Shown: positions 25,792 to 36,386 of the stretch, piece by piece
Numbering within the stretch: position 1 is the first letter of the stretch
How the letters are laid out: each line of letters begins with the position of its first letter
NCBI GenBank assembly: GCA_030248195.1
Contig: JASAND010020630.1
Span: forward strand, 1 to 64,000
Direction of reading: 5' to 3'
Length of the DNA: 64,000 nucleotides
Source: Trissonchulus latispiculum
Taxonomy: Eukaryota; Nematoda; Enoplea; Enoplida; Ironidae
Position numbers and translations under genes: made by a program
The notes under the pieces: generated by a model
Databases searched by the model: none
Told to the model about the DNA's origin: nothing
What the model saw: only the letters and a program-made list of their open reading frames with translations

Positions 25792-26436
25792 ATGTTTCGC
25801 CATTTGCTCTTGTTAGCCAGTCTTATGGGGTTATCCTCAGCTCAGTTGGATATCATCCAAACATTAGCTGATGTATTGGGAATCGACAGCAGCGATTTTA
25901 TGACCATGGGATCAAATCTCGGCTTGATGGAGAAAATTGACAAAATGAAGGCAGTTTTCGCAGACAAAGATATAGAAAGTCTAAGCTTTTCTCACGTTTG
26001 ACGCATCTTTATAGTTGATATTGGAGTTGATGGTGACAAGTTTGATGCGGAAATGGAAAAGCTGGGCATCTCACCAAAAGAAATGGAAGCTGAGCTAAAC
26101 CCAGCCGTAGAAGATATGGCTCAGTACAGACCGAATGCAGCAACGGGCAGAGTAACCACTACCGTTCGAAGTTCACACACAATTGGCACAACTACAGAAG
26201 ACTTGGGAAGCACCAATGAACACAGGAAGGCAATGGCCGAACTTAAGAAAGGTCTGGAAGAAGGAATAAAGGAGATAGGGGCGGACATGGAAGAAAACCA
26301 TACGTCAGAAAAATCTGGCAGTGGAGATGATGTTAAAACGAATCCTACAGACGAATCTTCGATTGCTGCAGTTTTGGTCTTTCCCTCTGCAGTAACGGCA
26401 GTTATAACTTTGATAGTCTCAGCTATAGTAGTTTAG
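25792..26436 (+). pseudogene. Secreted, tail-anchored (GPI-type) protein frame interrupted by one TGA
   Basis: The chosen ATG at 25792 begins a clear signal peptide (MFRHLLLLASLMGLSSAQ). After about 68 codons there is TGA at 25999-26001, then the same frame continues without another stop to 26436. The second part is hydrophilic (KLGISPKEMEAELNPAVEDM, a Thr/Ser-rich middle, Glu/Lys-rich segment). It ends in a hydrophobic tail of about 24 residues, as in GPI-anchored proteins. The halves fit as one protein of about 214 residues. A 36-nt GT..AG segment (25979-26014) would remove the stop in frame, but that is shorter than any usual animal intron. A recent pseudogene or a sequence variant is more likely. 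Family not recognised. Confidence 0.55.
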
Positions 26437-27325
26437 TATGATCTAGTAGAGAAGAAGGATCACGCTACTAACTAGTATATGGAGTAGATCATATTTTATA
26501 CAACATAACTTTGCAGTTAGACTGTGGTTGAAACCTTTAAACATTGAAATTTGAAAATTAGTGGCACTTTGTGATTGTGCACAAAAATAAAGTATGCACC
26601 GACAAGTCTTGGAACTTAAATCCCTACAAATAAGTTTGCATATATGCTACGAACCATACACATAATTATGTACTCTTAGTTGGGCTAAGTAGCAGTTAGC
26701 TGGCAACCCAGTTGTAGGAGTCTACAAAAGATATTGCCCATTTTTGAATCCATTTGTTTATTTTTTCAAATCTGGTGCTACCGATTTAAAACTGATGCAG
26801 TTAGCAAACCTTACAGCGCAGCTTAATAAAGTTTATTCTCCTACTAACATGAGGTTGAGACAGTAACATGGCGTCTTCATTTAAAAACAGTATCAGCATT
26901 CCAACTTTCTTATATCGATGTCCAAGTGACCCCGGAATTCTTTTCTATAAAATGAAATAAGTTGGCAAAATACGTTTGCAATTACAATCGAGTTCCAGGT
27001 CTAACAACAGAGTTCCAGCATAATAAAAGTCATTTGTGTATGACCTCTAACAATCTTACTGAAACTTAGAGGTTAGCAAGGCCTAAACACTGCTTTTAGC
27101 TTCGCGACAAACCCTGTCTGATCTGCGAATAAATCCTAACGCATAGGTGCCAATTAAATAATTTCTCATTCTGTTTTGATTAAGCACTACCTAATTTCAG
27201 TTAATTTTGCAAAACTGCAAAGACAAACTTAAACGTTATTTGCAAGTAGGTTAAGTTTGCTATCCGATTACGTATTTTTATATATTTAGTCAACTTGAAT
27301 TTTTTTCTACATTTAATCAATTCAG
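26437..27325. other. Non-genic stretch
   Basis: 3' flank of the previous gene, with AATAAA at 26586-26591. Nothing else supported. Confidence 0.4.
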
Positions 27326-27524
27326 CTAATCAATTACATACCCATGAGCATCGTAGCCAAGGACCTCCCCCTCAAAACTTCCTTCAGGAACGTAGCCGGG
27401 GTACTTGTCCTGAATGTACAGGGCAAAGTTTCCTTTATAGTAGGAATCTCCGTCGGTCAAGTAGTCATAGTCGGGCAGTCCGTGTTCTGACTGGTAATAC
27501 GACAGATCAATGTCAAAGTTCACC
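27326..27524 (-). CDS. C-terminal exon of a secreted-type protein
   Basis: An acceptor (TATTTTTAG) opens a phase-2 exon of 66 codons ending in TAG. It is rich in Tyr, Asp and Gly: YYQSEHGLPDYDYLTDGDS, then YYKGNFALYIQDKYPGYV and GEVLGYDAHGYVID. The YKGNFALYI part echoes FEGKFKIR and EGKYRFRL of the neighbouring gene (27870-29671), whose first exon ends in the same phase. It could thus be an alternative last exon of that gene or the end of a tandem paralogue. A further possible phase 1-1 exon lies at 27704-27769. Confidence 0.5.
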
Positions 27525-27869
27525 CTAAAAATAGGATTATCCGAAATTTTTAGTAATTCAACTTAAACTGGACTAAATAGAAGGACAAACTTGTGTACCT
27601 ATTACTTAAAAGGAAGTCCTGAGGAAGTCTTTTTTAAACTAATTATTTTTTAATTAATTAATTAATTAATTTAATCGCTTGGCATGTGCTCATTGATGCT
27701 TACCAGACGTCTGTCCTAAATCAAACATTTCGTCCTTGTGCACGAGCAGGCTATTTTTAGAGATATTCACTGATTTTGAAATGAAAAAATAAATTTGGTT
27801 ATTGCTGACTAGCACGAAAAAAGCCTACGATCATTCCAGTTCTATTGTGTTTTGTATAGTATACAATAT

Positions 27870-29671
27870 TTATCCTTTTCCTAATTTTATCCCTTTGCAT
27901 AAAAGAACGTGCTTCAGTTCTTCCACATCGTGCCGATAGGAACCCAATCGATGCGCGTGAAACGGACTAGAATAGTCGTTCAGTCGCTGATGACCCCGAA
28001 AGAGCCCGGTGAACGGCGCATCAAATCGACAGTGATCACTCGGGCAGAGCTGCAGGCGAAATCGGTACTTTCCTTCGCAACTGCAGTACAGGTTTTGTCC
28101 GTCTTGAGTTCTGAAACAGCAATATTGTAAACATAGGTTAACGCGGGGAGGTTCTGGGGGGTCCGAGCCTCCCATACCCCAGCCCGGGACAAGGGGTAAC
28201 GAAAAAATGGACAAGGGGTAAGCAAAAATAGCCGAAAAAAAATAGTTTTTTCACTTAAATTTTTCAAAATTTCCGGCTTTGCCGGAATTCTTTTGTGAAA
28301 TTCGAGCAAAAGTTTGAAGTTTTTTCTAGAAATTGAAGGTTTTGTTACAAATGTTAAGAAAAAATCCCAAATTTTAATAAAAGCAGGGTTAATTTTTCGT
28401 AAAAATTAAGAAATTTATTCTTGCGGTGCAAGCCCCCCTGAAAAGTTTAGTTCAAGGACACTCAAAATTTGTTAGGGACAAGCCCTCCCAGGACCCAACC
28501 CTATGTTAACGTATGATTGTAAAGACTACAGGCTTTCCTGGGTTTAGTTCGCGCAACTATTCTGGGCGCAACGTTATAGCGTCTACCAAAAACTAGTTGA
28601 CATGAAGATTCAGGGCAAGCCCGAGACCACAGTGCACCATTGAAACCAGGACCTACGGAGCGAAGAATCAGGACTGAAAGTAAAGAGTTGGCCCAGCAAC
28701 GGATTGAACCACAGTCCAGAAATTGTAAATTTCGAGTCAGACGTGCTAACCACTACACCACCGAGACTACACTATACTAATTTGCAGCGGAAATCCATTA
28801 TCAGGCTTATCAATCTTTAAATCTAAATAAATAGGTAAACTGTCTACCTGATCCCAAGGAGTGCCCTAATGCGAAAGGAGGACTGTTTAAATACTTATTG
28901 ACTACTTATTAATTATTACTTAATAATTAATTAATTAATTAATTAATTAATTAATAATTACTAATTAATTAATTGCCTACAGTATCTGGTGCCGGTTTTA
29001 AACAATCCTTTTGAGAAAGGAACATTTAAATACTTATTGACTACTCATTAATTATTACTTAATAATTAATTAATTAACTAATAATTACTAATTAATTGCC
29101 TACGGTATATGGTGTCGGTTCTAAACAATCCTTTTCAGAAATCTAACAAAGATGACAAGCTTGCCTTGCGTGATGGAGGTATGACAATTCTAAGGATTTA
29201 AAACGATGTTTTGGGAATGTATCAACTAACAGTAGCTAGCCAGCTACAACTAGTAGTTCGTCTAGTTAAGTTCTTGCAATTATACCTACGTTCGAATCAG
29301 CCATGTATTACTTAATTGTACTTCTAACCCTAGCAATGAAAGGCATTAAATTATCACTTCAGCACCTGAGACCCGAAAAATATTGTTGTAAAAAATATAT
29401 CAAAATACATTAAAATAAAACAATATTGTTGCTTAGCACAAAGCATTAAAGAGACAAGTCGTTCATCTCTCCTGCCAACTGACCTAATCTTAAACTTTCC
29501 CTCAAACAGTCGGCCGTGTCGATTGAAGCCGTGATGTGGAGGTCGACGATCAAAATCCAGATCATAGTCGGGTCCGTGATCCAGCGGTCTACCGTAATCA
29601 TCCGGTGGTCCGTAGAAGATTGAACTGGATGCGATCTGTACTAGAAGTAGGGCTACGAAAATCTTCGTCAT
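27870..29671 (-). CDS. Small secreted protein, two exons (142 aa)
   Basis: Exon 1 (29671-29484) starts with a signal peptide (MTKIFVALLLVQIASSS) and a Tyr/Asp/Arg/His/Pro-rich stretch. It ends AG|GTCAGT in phase 2. Exon 2 (28110-27870) follows acceptor CTGTTTCAG in the matching phase and ends in TAA. The join reads FEGKFKI-R-TQDGQNLYC. Mature exon 2 contains five Cys and a motif EGKYRFRLQLCPSDHC. No known domain is recognised; it could be a short matrix-type or antimicrobial-type secreted protein. The 1.37-kb intron holds a MITE (28132-28515) ending about 20 bp from the acceptor, a decayed SINE and a tandem duplication. Confidence 0.7.
28132..28515. mobile_element. Non-autonomous DNA element, 8-bp target duplication (family A)
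   Basis: Starts CATAGGTTAACGCGGGG and ends CCCTATGTTAACGTATG, so the ends are inverted. Flanked by ATTGTAAA on both sides (28124-28131 and 28516-28523). The 8-bp duplication suggests hAT-type mobilisation. The same family occurs at 55221-55632 and, decayed, at 62455-62860. Confidence 0.85.
28610..28830 (-). mobile_element. Decayed tRNA-derived SINE
   Basis: On the minus strand GGTGGTGTAGTGGTTAGCAC (A box) and GTGGTTCAATCC (B box) match the SINE at 53825-54112. The upstream leader GATTGATAAGCCTG and the downstream CTTTACTTTCA are also shared. Confidence 0.75.
28886..29140. repeat. Tandem duplication, 139-bp period, TTAATTAA-rich
   Basis: TTTAAATACTTATTGACTAC begins at 28886 and again at 29025. 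Each copy continues through a TTAA-rich core to GGTGNCGGTT.TAAACAATCC. Confidence 0.9.
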
Positions 29672-30017
29672 TTTGCGCTATGGAAAAACTGAATTATAGA
29701 TCTCTCTGTGGAAACTGACTAAGATTTGCAACAAAAAGTTTACGATTTTAAACTGATTCTCTAGTCAAAATAGATAAGACTGTCTGGGAAAGTTGGGCCT
29801 GCAGTAGACTGCCTTGTTTGGGCTGAACAGTTAGTCTAGACTGGGAATTTAAATTTTAAATCTTCGGTAAAACAAGTTATCACGATTATTAAGGTGAACG
29901 GAAACAGGTTTGCTGAAATCTCATACTTATAGATCCTAAAAATCTATTCGATGCTGAATGGAACTGAAATGAAATAGTTAATTTAATATTGATATTAATA
30001 TTTAATTCCAGTTTAAA

Positions 30018-30245
30018 ATGCAAAAGGTTAAAATCAGGATTGAAAGAAATGAAGAAAAGTGTCCAGAGCTGGGATCAAAACATCGGGCATATCAAAGATA
30101 CTTCATTCTTTCATTCTTCTTCTACCTTTTTTAACAAATCACACTAGATTCATTGACCATTAACCCTTAGCACCGTCATATAAAACAGCTATCAAACTAC
30201 ATTTCCACAATTCTACCACTGAGCCACATCCATTGACGTTCAGGA
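30018..30245 (-). mobile_element. tRNA-derived SINE, family with CCTGATTTTAACCTTT tail
   Basis: The minus strand carries ATGTGGCTCAGTGGTAGAA (A box), an insertion, then GTTTTGATCCCAGCTCTGGAC (B box) and the tail CTTTCAATCCTGATTTTAAC. The tail also follows the tRNA-like heads at 31546 and 46090. Confidence 0.7.
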
Positions 30246-30681
30246 GAGTCTATTGCGCTGATTTCAACCTTTCGCAGTTCACGTGAAATACTGATATTAA
30301 CATAAAGGTATGCTGAACATAACTACACATCTGCGTTAATTATCCAATAATTGATTAATAACCATTAAAGCTGTAAATTAAGCCTATAAGCATAATTATA
30401 AATTTTACCTGTCGAACACTTGCAAATGAAGATATTCAATCTTGTTAGGCGGGTTTGTGAGGAACATATGAATTTCTAAACTATGCCCTAAATATCCTGT
30501 GACGTCTTGAGAACGAAAGACTTTTATGCTTATACTGTATTTCTTTGTATCTTACTATATTGTTTGTATCTCACTATATTCTACTTTTGTAACTTTCATT
30601 TCTTTCTTTTTCATTTCTTTCTTTCTTTCAAATCTTTCATTTGATTTTCTAATTTAATTAATACATTTAATAGCACACATT

Positions 30682-33405
30682 TTAATAAGACAAAAGACAG
30701 GACAAAACAAAGAGGGATACAAATGTTAGCAAAACCGACAACTGAAGTCCTGAATTGAGCGACTGTGCAGCATTGCAAAAGTCTGTATCACAGACACAAA
30801 AGTAAGTATTAGTTTTGATGTGGGCCGTCAATTCCTTTTCCTTGTAGCCGCAGCCGAGTGGGTGGTTTCCAATCAGACAGCCCTTTGTGGTAACGGTTTG
30901 GCCTGAAATATTAGATAAGACTTACACGAGCAATTAAAATCATTTTCAGTAAACTATAATTAGGACCCGTGAGCTTTGGGTCATTGTGTTATAAAAATTC
31001 AACGATAAAAAGCTTCCTTCAGTCGCAGTCTCAATGTCTAGCTGAGTAGTAGGTCTACTGTAGAGATGAGCATTTCGGAGCCGACCTCCATTGGTTAGCG
31101 GGCCGAGCCGGGCCGGGCCGAGAAATTTTTTAACTGCGGGCCGGAGCGGGCCGAGACGGGCCGGATCAACTTTAGAAAATGTTATAAATCACTAAAATTA
31201 GCTAGTAAATTAGCATTTACTGATTCTTGTTATTTTATGGCAAAATTTAACATTTCGTAGCATAATTTAGCATCTCTCCATCTTGCATTGAAGCCTTTGA
31301 AATAATATTGTTAGTAAAATTTTGGAATTTTTTTGGCGGGCCGGGCCGGGCCGAAAAAATTTGCCAGCGGGCCGGGCCGGACCGGGCCGAAAAAATCCGG
31401 CCCGTGCTCATCTCTAGTCTACTGCAAGTCAGTCCACCCTGGACACTTTCCTTTATATTTCTCTACCCCCAAATACCCAACCTTCCTGTTTACATTAGAG
31501 TAAACTCTGGTGCATACGGCATAACAAACTAGTCTTAACGTCCGGGGATGTAGCTCAGTGGTAGAGCGTTCTACTCAAGATCCAAAGCTCGGCGGTTCGA
31601 TCCCCGCCCTGGACGCTTGACGCTTTTCTTCACATCTTTCAGTTCCTGATTTCAACCTTTCATACGTAACTCCAGAACAATGCCAAACAGTTTATGAAAA
31701 CAGTAGAACTTCTGACATACCATTAGACAGCCCAACATTTTTGTAGCAAAGCTTGGATAGACTACACGTGTCTGATTTTGAACCGCAGGATTCACCCATT
31801 ACAACATTGCATTCGTAGCACTTGACACCGAGTCCTGAAACAATTTAACGATATTTGTACCAATTATACTATCAAAGGATGAATTAAGGACGATATTAGT
31901 ACTAATTATAATCTCACAGGCTGTATTAAAGGCTCAAGGCTGTCACGACATGCTACAAGCCCCAGTGACAATGCCACAGAATTTAAATTTGAATTTAATT
32001 TTGGAATTTGGTTTCTTAATAGAGTTTGGATTTTGATTCGCGTTGCTACTAACCCGCCACTAAATCTGCGTGGTGAACATTAAAATAAGCAAAGTTTTAG
32101 ATTCTAGTGTTTTGAACAAAGCTGGAAATCCCGTCAATTTGGTTCGAGACCATTCTTGCAGATCATGCAACTTCACAGATTTTCAGCAAACGTTTGGTCA
32201 TTTATATCAAAAGTACATAACAAGTAAGAGTGTGACAAGCGTCATACTCTTAGTTATCAGCTGGCAGACATCGTCTGCACAATAATCCCCCCCAACTGAA
32301 TACCCACCCAGTACACACTTGTGTACGCTCCCTCGCTCTATGTTTTGGTGTTGAAGCTCGCAAGCAGTACTACTCTGTTCGCGTTAATTGTGCCTCCTTG
32401 GGGGAGCTCCAGCACACAAGCGTAGCGGCCAAAAAATTTGAAGTGAAGGTACTGAGTTGTGGCTGTGGGGGTCCTGCCGTTATTGCGCAGATGATGTATG
32501 CCAACTGATAGCTAAGAGTGTGATGCTTGTCACACTCTTTGTTATTATGTATTCCTGTTTCTATCTATTCATAGCGATTTTAGCTGTAGCTTGGATTCGG
32601 CCAAGATTAAAATTCGATCGACCGGTCCGAGACAAGCATAAATGTTCACTCTACTGAGTCCCGGTCAATATATAGAAATAACCAAACGTTTGCTGAACAT
32701 CTTTGAAGTTCCAAGCTTTCTACTCCAGCAGAAATAGAAAATATTAGTAACTCTGGACTAAAGAAAAAAATTAGTATCTGTGGAGGTGCATCCGGGCTCT
32801 CTGAAGTATCTCCCCCACTGAAACCTGTTCCTGGTTCTCCGCGCTGCTAATTTTTAACCAGTCCCATTATGTGCTACACAAGCACAAGCAGTGTGTGGAG
32901 CTTATTTGTGTCAGCTTTGAGCTCTGGAACACTTGCAAAGCGGCAAATTTGTTAGCCTTACTAGAGTGTAAATTGTGGGGCACCCATTTGTGTGCAGAGG
33001 AGGTACCACGCTGGTAATAGATTAAACATGGCTCTTGTCATATTGTTATGTAGTCGCTACGCTGGCATGCTGGAGCTCGACAACACAATAACTCAGTTGG
33101 ATCAATGTGCGTCTGTTGCGAGCTTTAGAACACAAACATAGCATGCGAAATTCTTGGAAGTGATGAGTCCAATTTGTTGGGAAGGGGTCAGCCGTTAGCT
33201 AACAGAGCATAGCTTTTGCTCTGATGACAGAGACTAGGCTTAGTGTCATATCTTATCATTATTGGTAATTGGTACTCTTGGTAATTATCAACTCTTGCAG
33301 AAGTGATTAGGGTGTAAATCTCTGGTAAATAGTATATACTGTTTTACCTGTCCGCGCCGTGCCTAAAAAGACTGCCCCAACCAACAGCCACATACACGTT
33401 GGCAT
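30682..33405 (-). CDS. GPI-type three-finger (Ly6/uPAR, LU) domain protein, three exons (130 aa)
   Basis: Exon 1 (33405-33348) encodes a signal peptide (MPTCMWLLVGAVFLGTART) and ends in phase 1 at G|GTAAAA. Exon 2 (31834-31721) is phase 1-1 and begins LGVKCYECN, the classic LU start. Exon 3 (30902-30682) continues in phase and contains FCVCDTDFCN, the classic LU end. It finishes with a roughly 20-residue hydrophobic tail typical of GPI attachment. Ten cysteines are present, the full LU set. Such proteins sit on the outer membrane leaflet and modulate receptors or channels; the partner here is unknown. Introns carry a hAT MITE, a SINE and a mariner-type MITE. All phases agree, so I trust the model. 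Confidence 0.88.
31061..31416. mobile_element. hAT-type MITE with GGGCC-rich ends (356 bp)
   Basis: Inverted termini TAGAGATGAGCA / TGCTCATCTCTA are flanked by the 8-bp duplication GTCTACTG (31053-31060 and 31417-31424). Both termini are common in hAT elements. GGGCCGGGCC repeats lie just inside each end; the centre is AT-rich. Located in intron 2 of the LU-domain gene. Confidence 0.92.
31545..31670 (+). mobile_element. tRNA-like SINE head and tail
   Basis: A tRNA-like sequence with good A box (TAGCTCAGTGGTAGAGCG) and B box (GGTTCGATCCCC) is followed by the tail TCAGTTCCTGATTTCAACC shared with 30018-30245 and 45950-46090. The anticodon arm does not fold and the T stem has an extra base. I call it a SINE rather than a tRNA gene. 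Confidence 0.7.
32216..32549. mobile_element. Tc1/mariner-type MITE (334 bp)
   Basis: About 70 bp at each end are inverted copies (GAGTGTGACAAGC, ACTCTTAG, TATCAG.TGGCA, ATCNTCTGCNCAATAA in order). A TA dinucleotide flanks each end, as expected for Tc1/mariner targets. It sits in intron 1 of the LU-domain gene. Confidence 0.8.
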
Positions 33406-33718
33406 TCTAAAAGCGACAGCACCGAAAGGCAGTCGCCTGAAATTTTGCGAGCAGACTAAGGTCCAGAACCAGAACTAAGCAGAGAGGAAAGACAGTGGTA
33501 CAATTAAAGTTTTAAAAAAAGGAGAGGGGGGAGGATTTTGTTCTACTTAAATTTCATCTTCCAACCTTTTAGTTGGAGGTTCCAAATGGTTTGAGAGTGT
33601 CAATAAAGCTTAAATTTCACTCAATTTATTAAGTGAAGAGACAGGAGAATAGGTTGGTTGCTGATGCATATTGGTGCTAGGTTAAAGGGCGAATTATATC
33701 ACAGTGTGCTAACTAGGT

Positions 33719-33748
33719 GCTGCTGGTCCAGAAAAAAGGACCAGCAGC
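33719..33748. repeat. 11-bp-stem hairpin
   Basis: GCTGCTGGTCC, an 8-nt A-rich loop, then GGACCAGCAGC. Possible structured RNA or terminator-like feature; no other support. Confidence 0.8.
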
Positions 33749-33867
33749 CCAATTGTTCCCAGAAAACTCAATCCAAAACAGTGACAACGAAATAGCATAA
33801 ATCAGGGTTCAAAGTAGAGAATATGTTTATTATTATTTCTGAAATTCGGTGTGTTATCCGGATTATT

Positions 33868-34052
33868 TCAGAAATCCATGTATAAGGTGGTGTGCTGTAG
33901 GATAGCCCTGCAGACCAATATTTGAAAATTCTGAATTTGAAAAAATATTCTACACTGCATGATCCACTCATCAAAAACATAGACCTCAATTTTACTCCAT
34001 ATGTAGAAGGACTTATACGGTCCAGTTTTCTTCCACTCCACTAACAGGTTCA
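33868..34052 (-). other. Possible last exon of an unidentified gene
   Basis: A good acceptor (TTACTTACAG) precedes 60 codons and a stop, phase 1, reading NLLVEWKKTGPYKSF and DEWIMQC. No partner exon or domain found. Confidence 0.2.
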
Positions 34053-35502
34053 CTGTAAGTAAAAGAATTGTTAGCATCAACTATATGATAATTTCTCAGA
34101 ACTACTAAGAAATAGACGAGTTAGCAGTTTTCTACAGAGAAATTGTCAGAAATTCAATGTATTTTTGAATTTTTAAATATATTTTTTCCAAGTGCATTGC
34201 TTCTCGTTCCATTTCCATTTCCGAACGATTCTAAAAATATATTGCTTATAAATATTATATATATCAAATATTGTTTATATATACTATAAACATATAAGCT
34301 TGCAATAAAACTATCAAAGCTTGTACGCATATTTTAGGTTTTTTACTCTAGCTCAATTTTATCTCCTCTTTGTTTTGTCTGTATACTCTATTCTCACTAT
34401 CTTTTATATAGTTCTCTCTAGATCCTAAACTCTAAACAAAGAAAATCGTTATTTTTCAAAGGTGACACATCATTCTGCAGCTGCAGTTTCTGATACGGAC
34501 TTTCAGAATTATATTCAATACGAGTCAGATGCGAAGTTTGATCATTTGTTTCGCAAAATAATGGGAAATGGGAAGGTACAGCAATTAAGTGTCTACAGTT
34601 GAAAACTCAAATTATGGACGGATCGGATCGGATCGGATATGATCGCCGGCCAATTGGTGGATCGGATCGGTAGGTTAAATTTGGCTGCCGATCCGATCCG
34701 ATCCACATCACTGTTGGCCAGCGTCAAACTCCGGAAAGATCAACCTAAGCAAACCAGAAAAAATTTCGTCCATATCTCCAATATCGTGTATTTTGTGTTT
34801 TCAAATTTGGCATACGAATTGAAATTGAAATTAAATTAAAACTAACACGTTCGCGTCAAATGATTCTTCCGGTGGGTAATTTATACTTGTTTCTGGCTAA
34901 TAGTACTGACATATTGGCTGACTCTAATGTAACAGCTTTTGACTATTGGCAAATATAAACAAATATTCTTTGTGGGCGGTTACCCATCTGTGTGTAACTG
35001 TAGCACTGTGCGGACACAGTTTGCTAAGTCGAATAATTTTTTGCAAAACGCATGAGCGATTTGCATTGCATTTGCGTATTAAGCATTTTCTCTGCTGCTG
35101 TCTCCGTCCTGGTGCCAGATTTTTTCAGGGGGACAATCCAATTTCGGGGGGGCATGCCTCCTTGGCGTTCCTTTTCTGTAGAATCATCAATCGTCAGACA
35201 AAATTATGACTTCTCTGTGATTTCTGAAATCGAAATCGTGGGTTTCAGCACAAATGGCGTTATATTAGAAAATGTCATAAAAGCGAGTTGCTTTAAAATC
35301 CTTTTATTTGTATACCTGCTAATTCACCACTGTGTTACGCAATCCACAAAGTTCTATCTTTTATTTGAACTGTCGCAGTTTTAAGTGTGTCTAGTCGGAC
35401 CACCTACATTACCGCAATATAACAGACGATTTTACGTTAGCTATCATTTGTACATAGCATTAGTCTTTCGCTGGGAATAATGTACGGCATGAATTTGTTA
35501 CT
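34053..35502. other. Non-genic stretch with inverted GGATCG repeats
   Basis: 34618-34705 holds GGATCGGATCGGATCGG facing CCGATCCGATCCGATCC, followed by CATCACTG, a hAT-like terminus. It is probably another GC-motif MITE; the left end is unclear. Otherwise nothing recognised. Confidence 0.5.
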
Positions 35503-35915
35503 TGAGCACCTGAGGCCCGAAAAATTCTAACCTGTGCTGGGATTCGAACCCACCACTTCCGGTTTATTGTTCCGGCACTCTGCCAACTGAGCTACCGAGG
35601 CTACGGTGGCATCAAGCTATAGAAGGAGTTCGTATCCAAACTGACATGGCAAAAGATTACGTTCATCGGTCCGGGACGTGTCCTAGAAACAGGGGATAAG
35701 TCAGGTCGGAAAGTTCAGCTTTTGATCCGGTTTTGAAATTAGTTGGTAAACACGTTTAACTACGAATCGTTGAGAAAAAATGTAGAAGTTCAACTCACCA
35801 ACATACCAGATCGCAGAGAATAAGCTTGCCTAAATTCGAACCGAAACAGTTTTGATCCAGAAAATACTGTAGAAACCACTGGATGAAGGCTGAACTTCCA
35901 TATCAGGCTTATCAA
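35503..35915 (-). mobile_element. Second tRNA-derived SINE family, same leader
   Basis: Minus strand: leader GATTGATAAGCCTGATATGG (near 35915), later GGTAGCTCAGTTGGCAGAG (A box), GGTGGGTTCGAATCCC (B box) and TTTTTCGGGCCTCAGGTGC. The last phrase recurs at 29358-29382. The anticodon loop has lost U33 and the acceptor ends do not pair. Confidence 0.65.
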
Positions 35916-36149
35916 TCATTTTCAAATATGTGTTTTTCGTTCACCACTTTCAGTGACATAATTTGATTCCGTTAACTCTGCCATTTGTTGGAGCGAAATG
36001 GTGGAAACCGCGGCTCATTTTGATCGGGATATTGTCTTACAGCCTTCACACTGCTTTAAAGATCAAGTAAGCTTCAGCTTGTCAGTTGATACTGAGAGAA
36101 ATTAATCTGGAGGAGGGTTTCAGAAAAGAAACTTTCCGCAGCTTTTGAG

Positions 36150-36386
36150 TTATTAATTAATTAATTAATTATTAATTATTTAATTAACTAATTATTAATT
36201 TATTAATTAATTAATTATTAATTTATTAATTAATCCCCATTAAATAAATAGAAGCTAGGATTAAACTACTTAAACTTAAATCCAACTAGTTAAAAGAGTT
36301 ACAGCAGCTTGGCGCCTGATGGGGGATCGAACAAACAACCCTTGGAGATTTAGACGAACGCTCAGCGATTGAGCCACGCTTGCACC
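36150..36386 (-). repeat. TTAATTAA-rich tract plus tRNA-like sequence
   Basis: 36150-36235 is nearly pure TTAAT. 36311-36386 (minus) has GTGGCTCAATCGCTGAGCG and TTGTTCGATCCCCC boxes with partly paired GGTGC/GGCGCC ends. It is probably a SINE head or decayed tRNA. Confidence 0.5.

Noticed and set aside
31546..31617. A functional tRNA gene
   Set aside because: A and B boxes are good, but the anticodon arm does not pair, the T stem has an extra base and a SINE tail follows.
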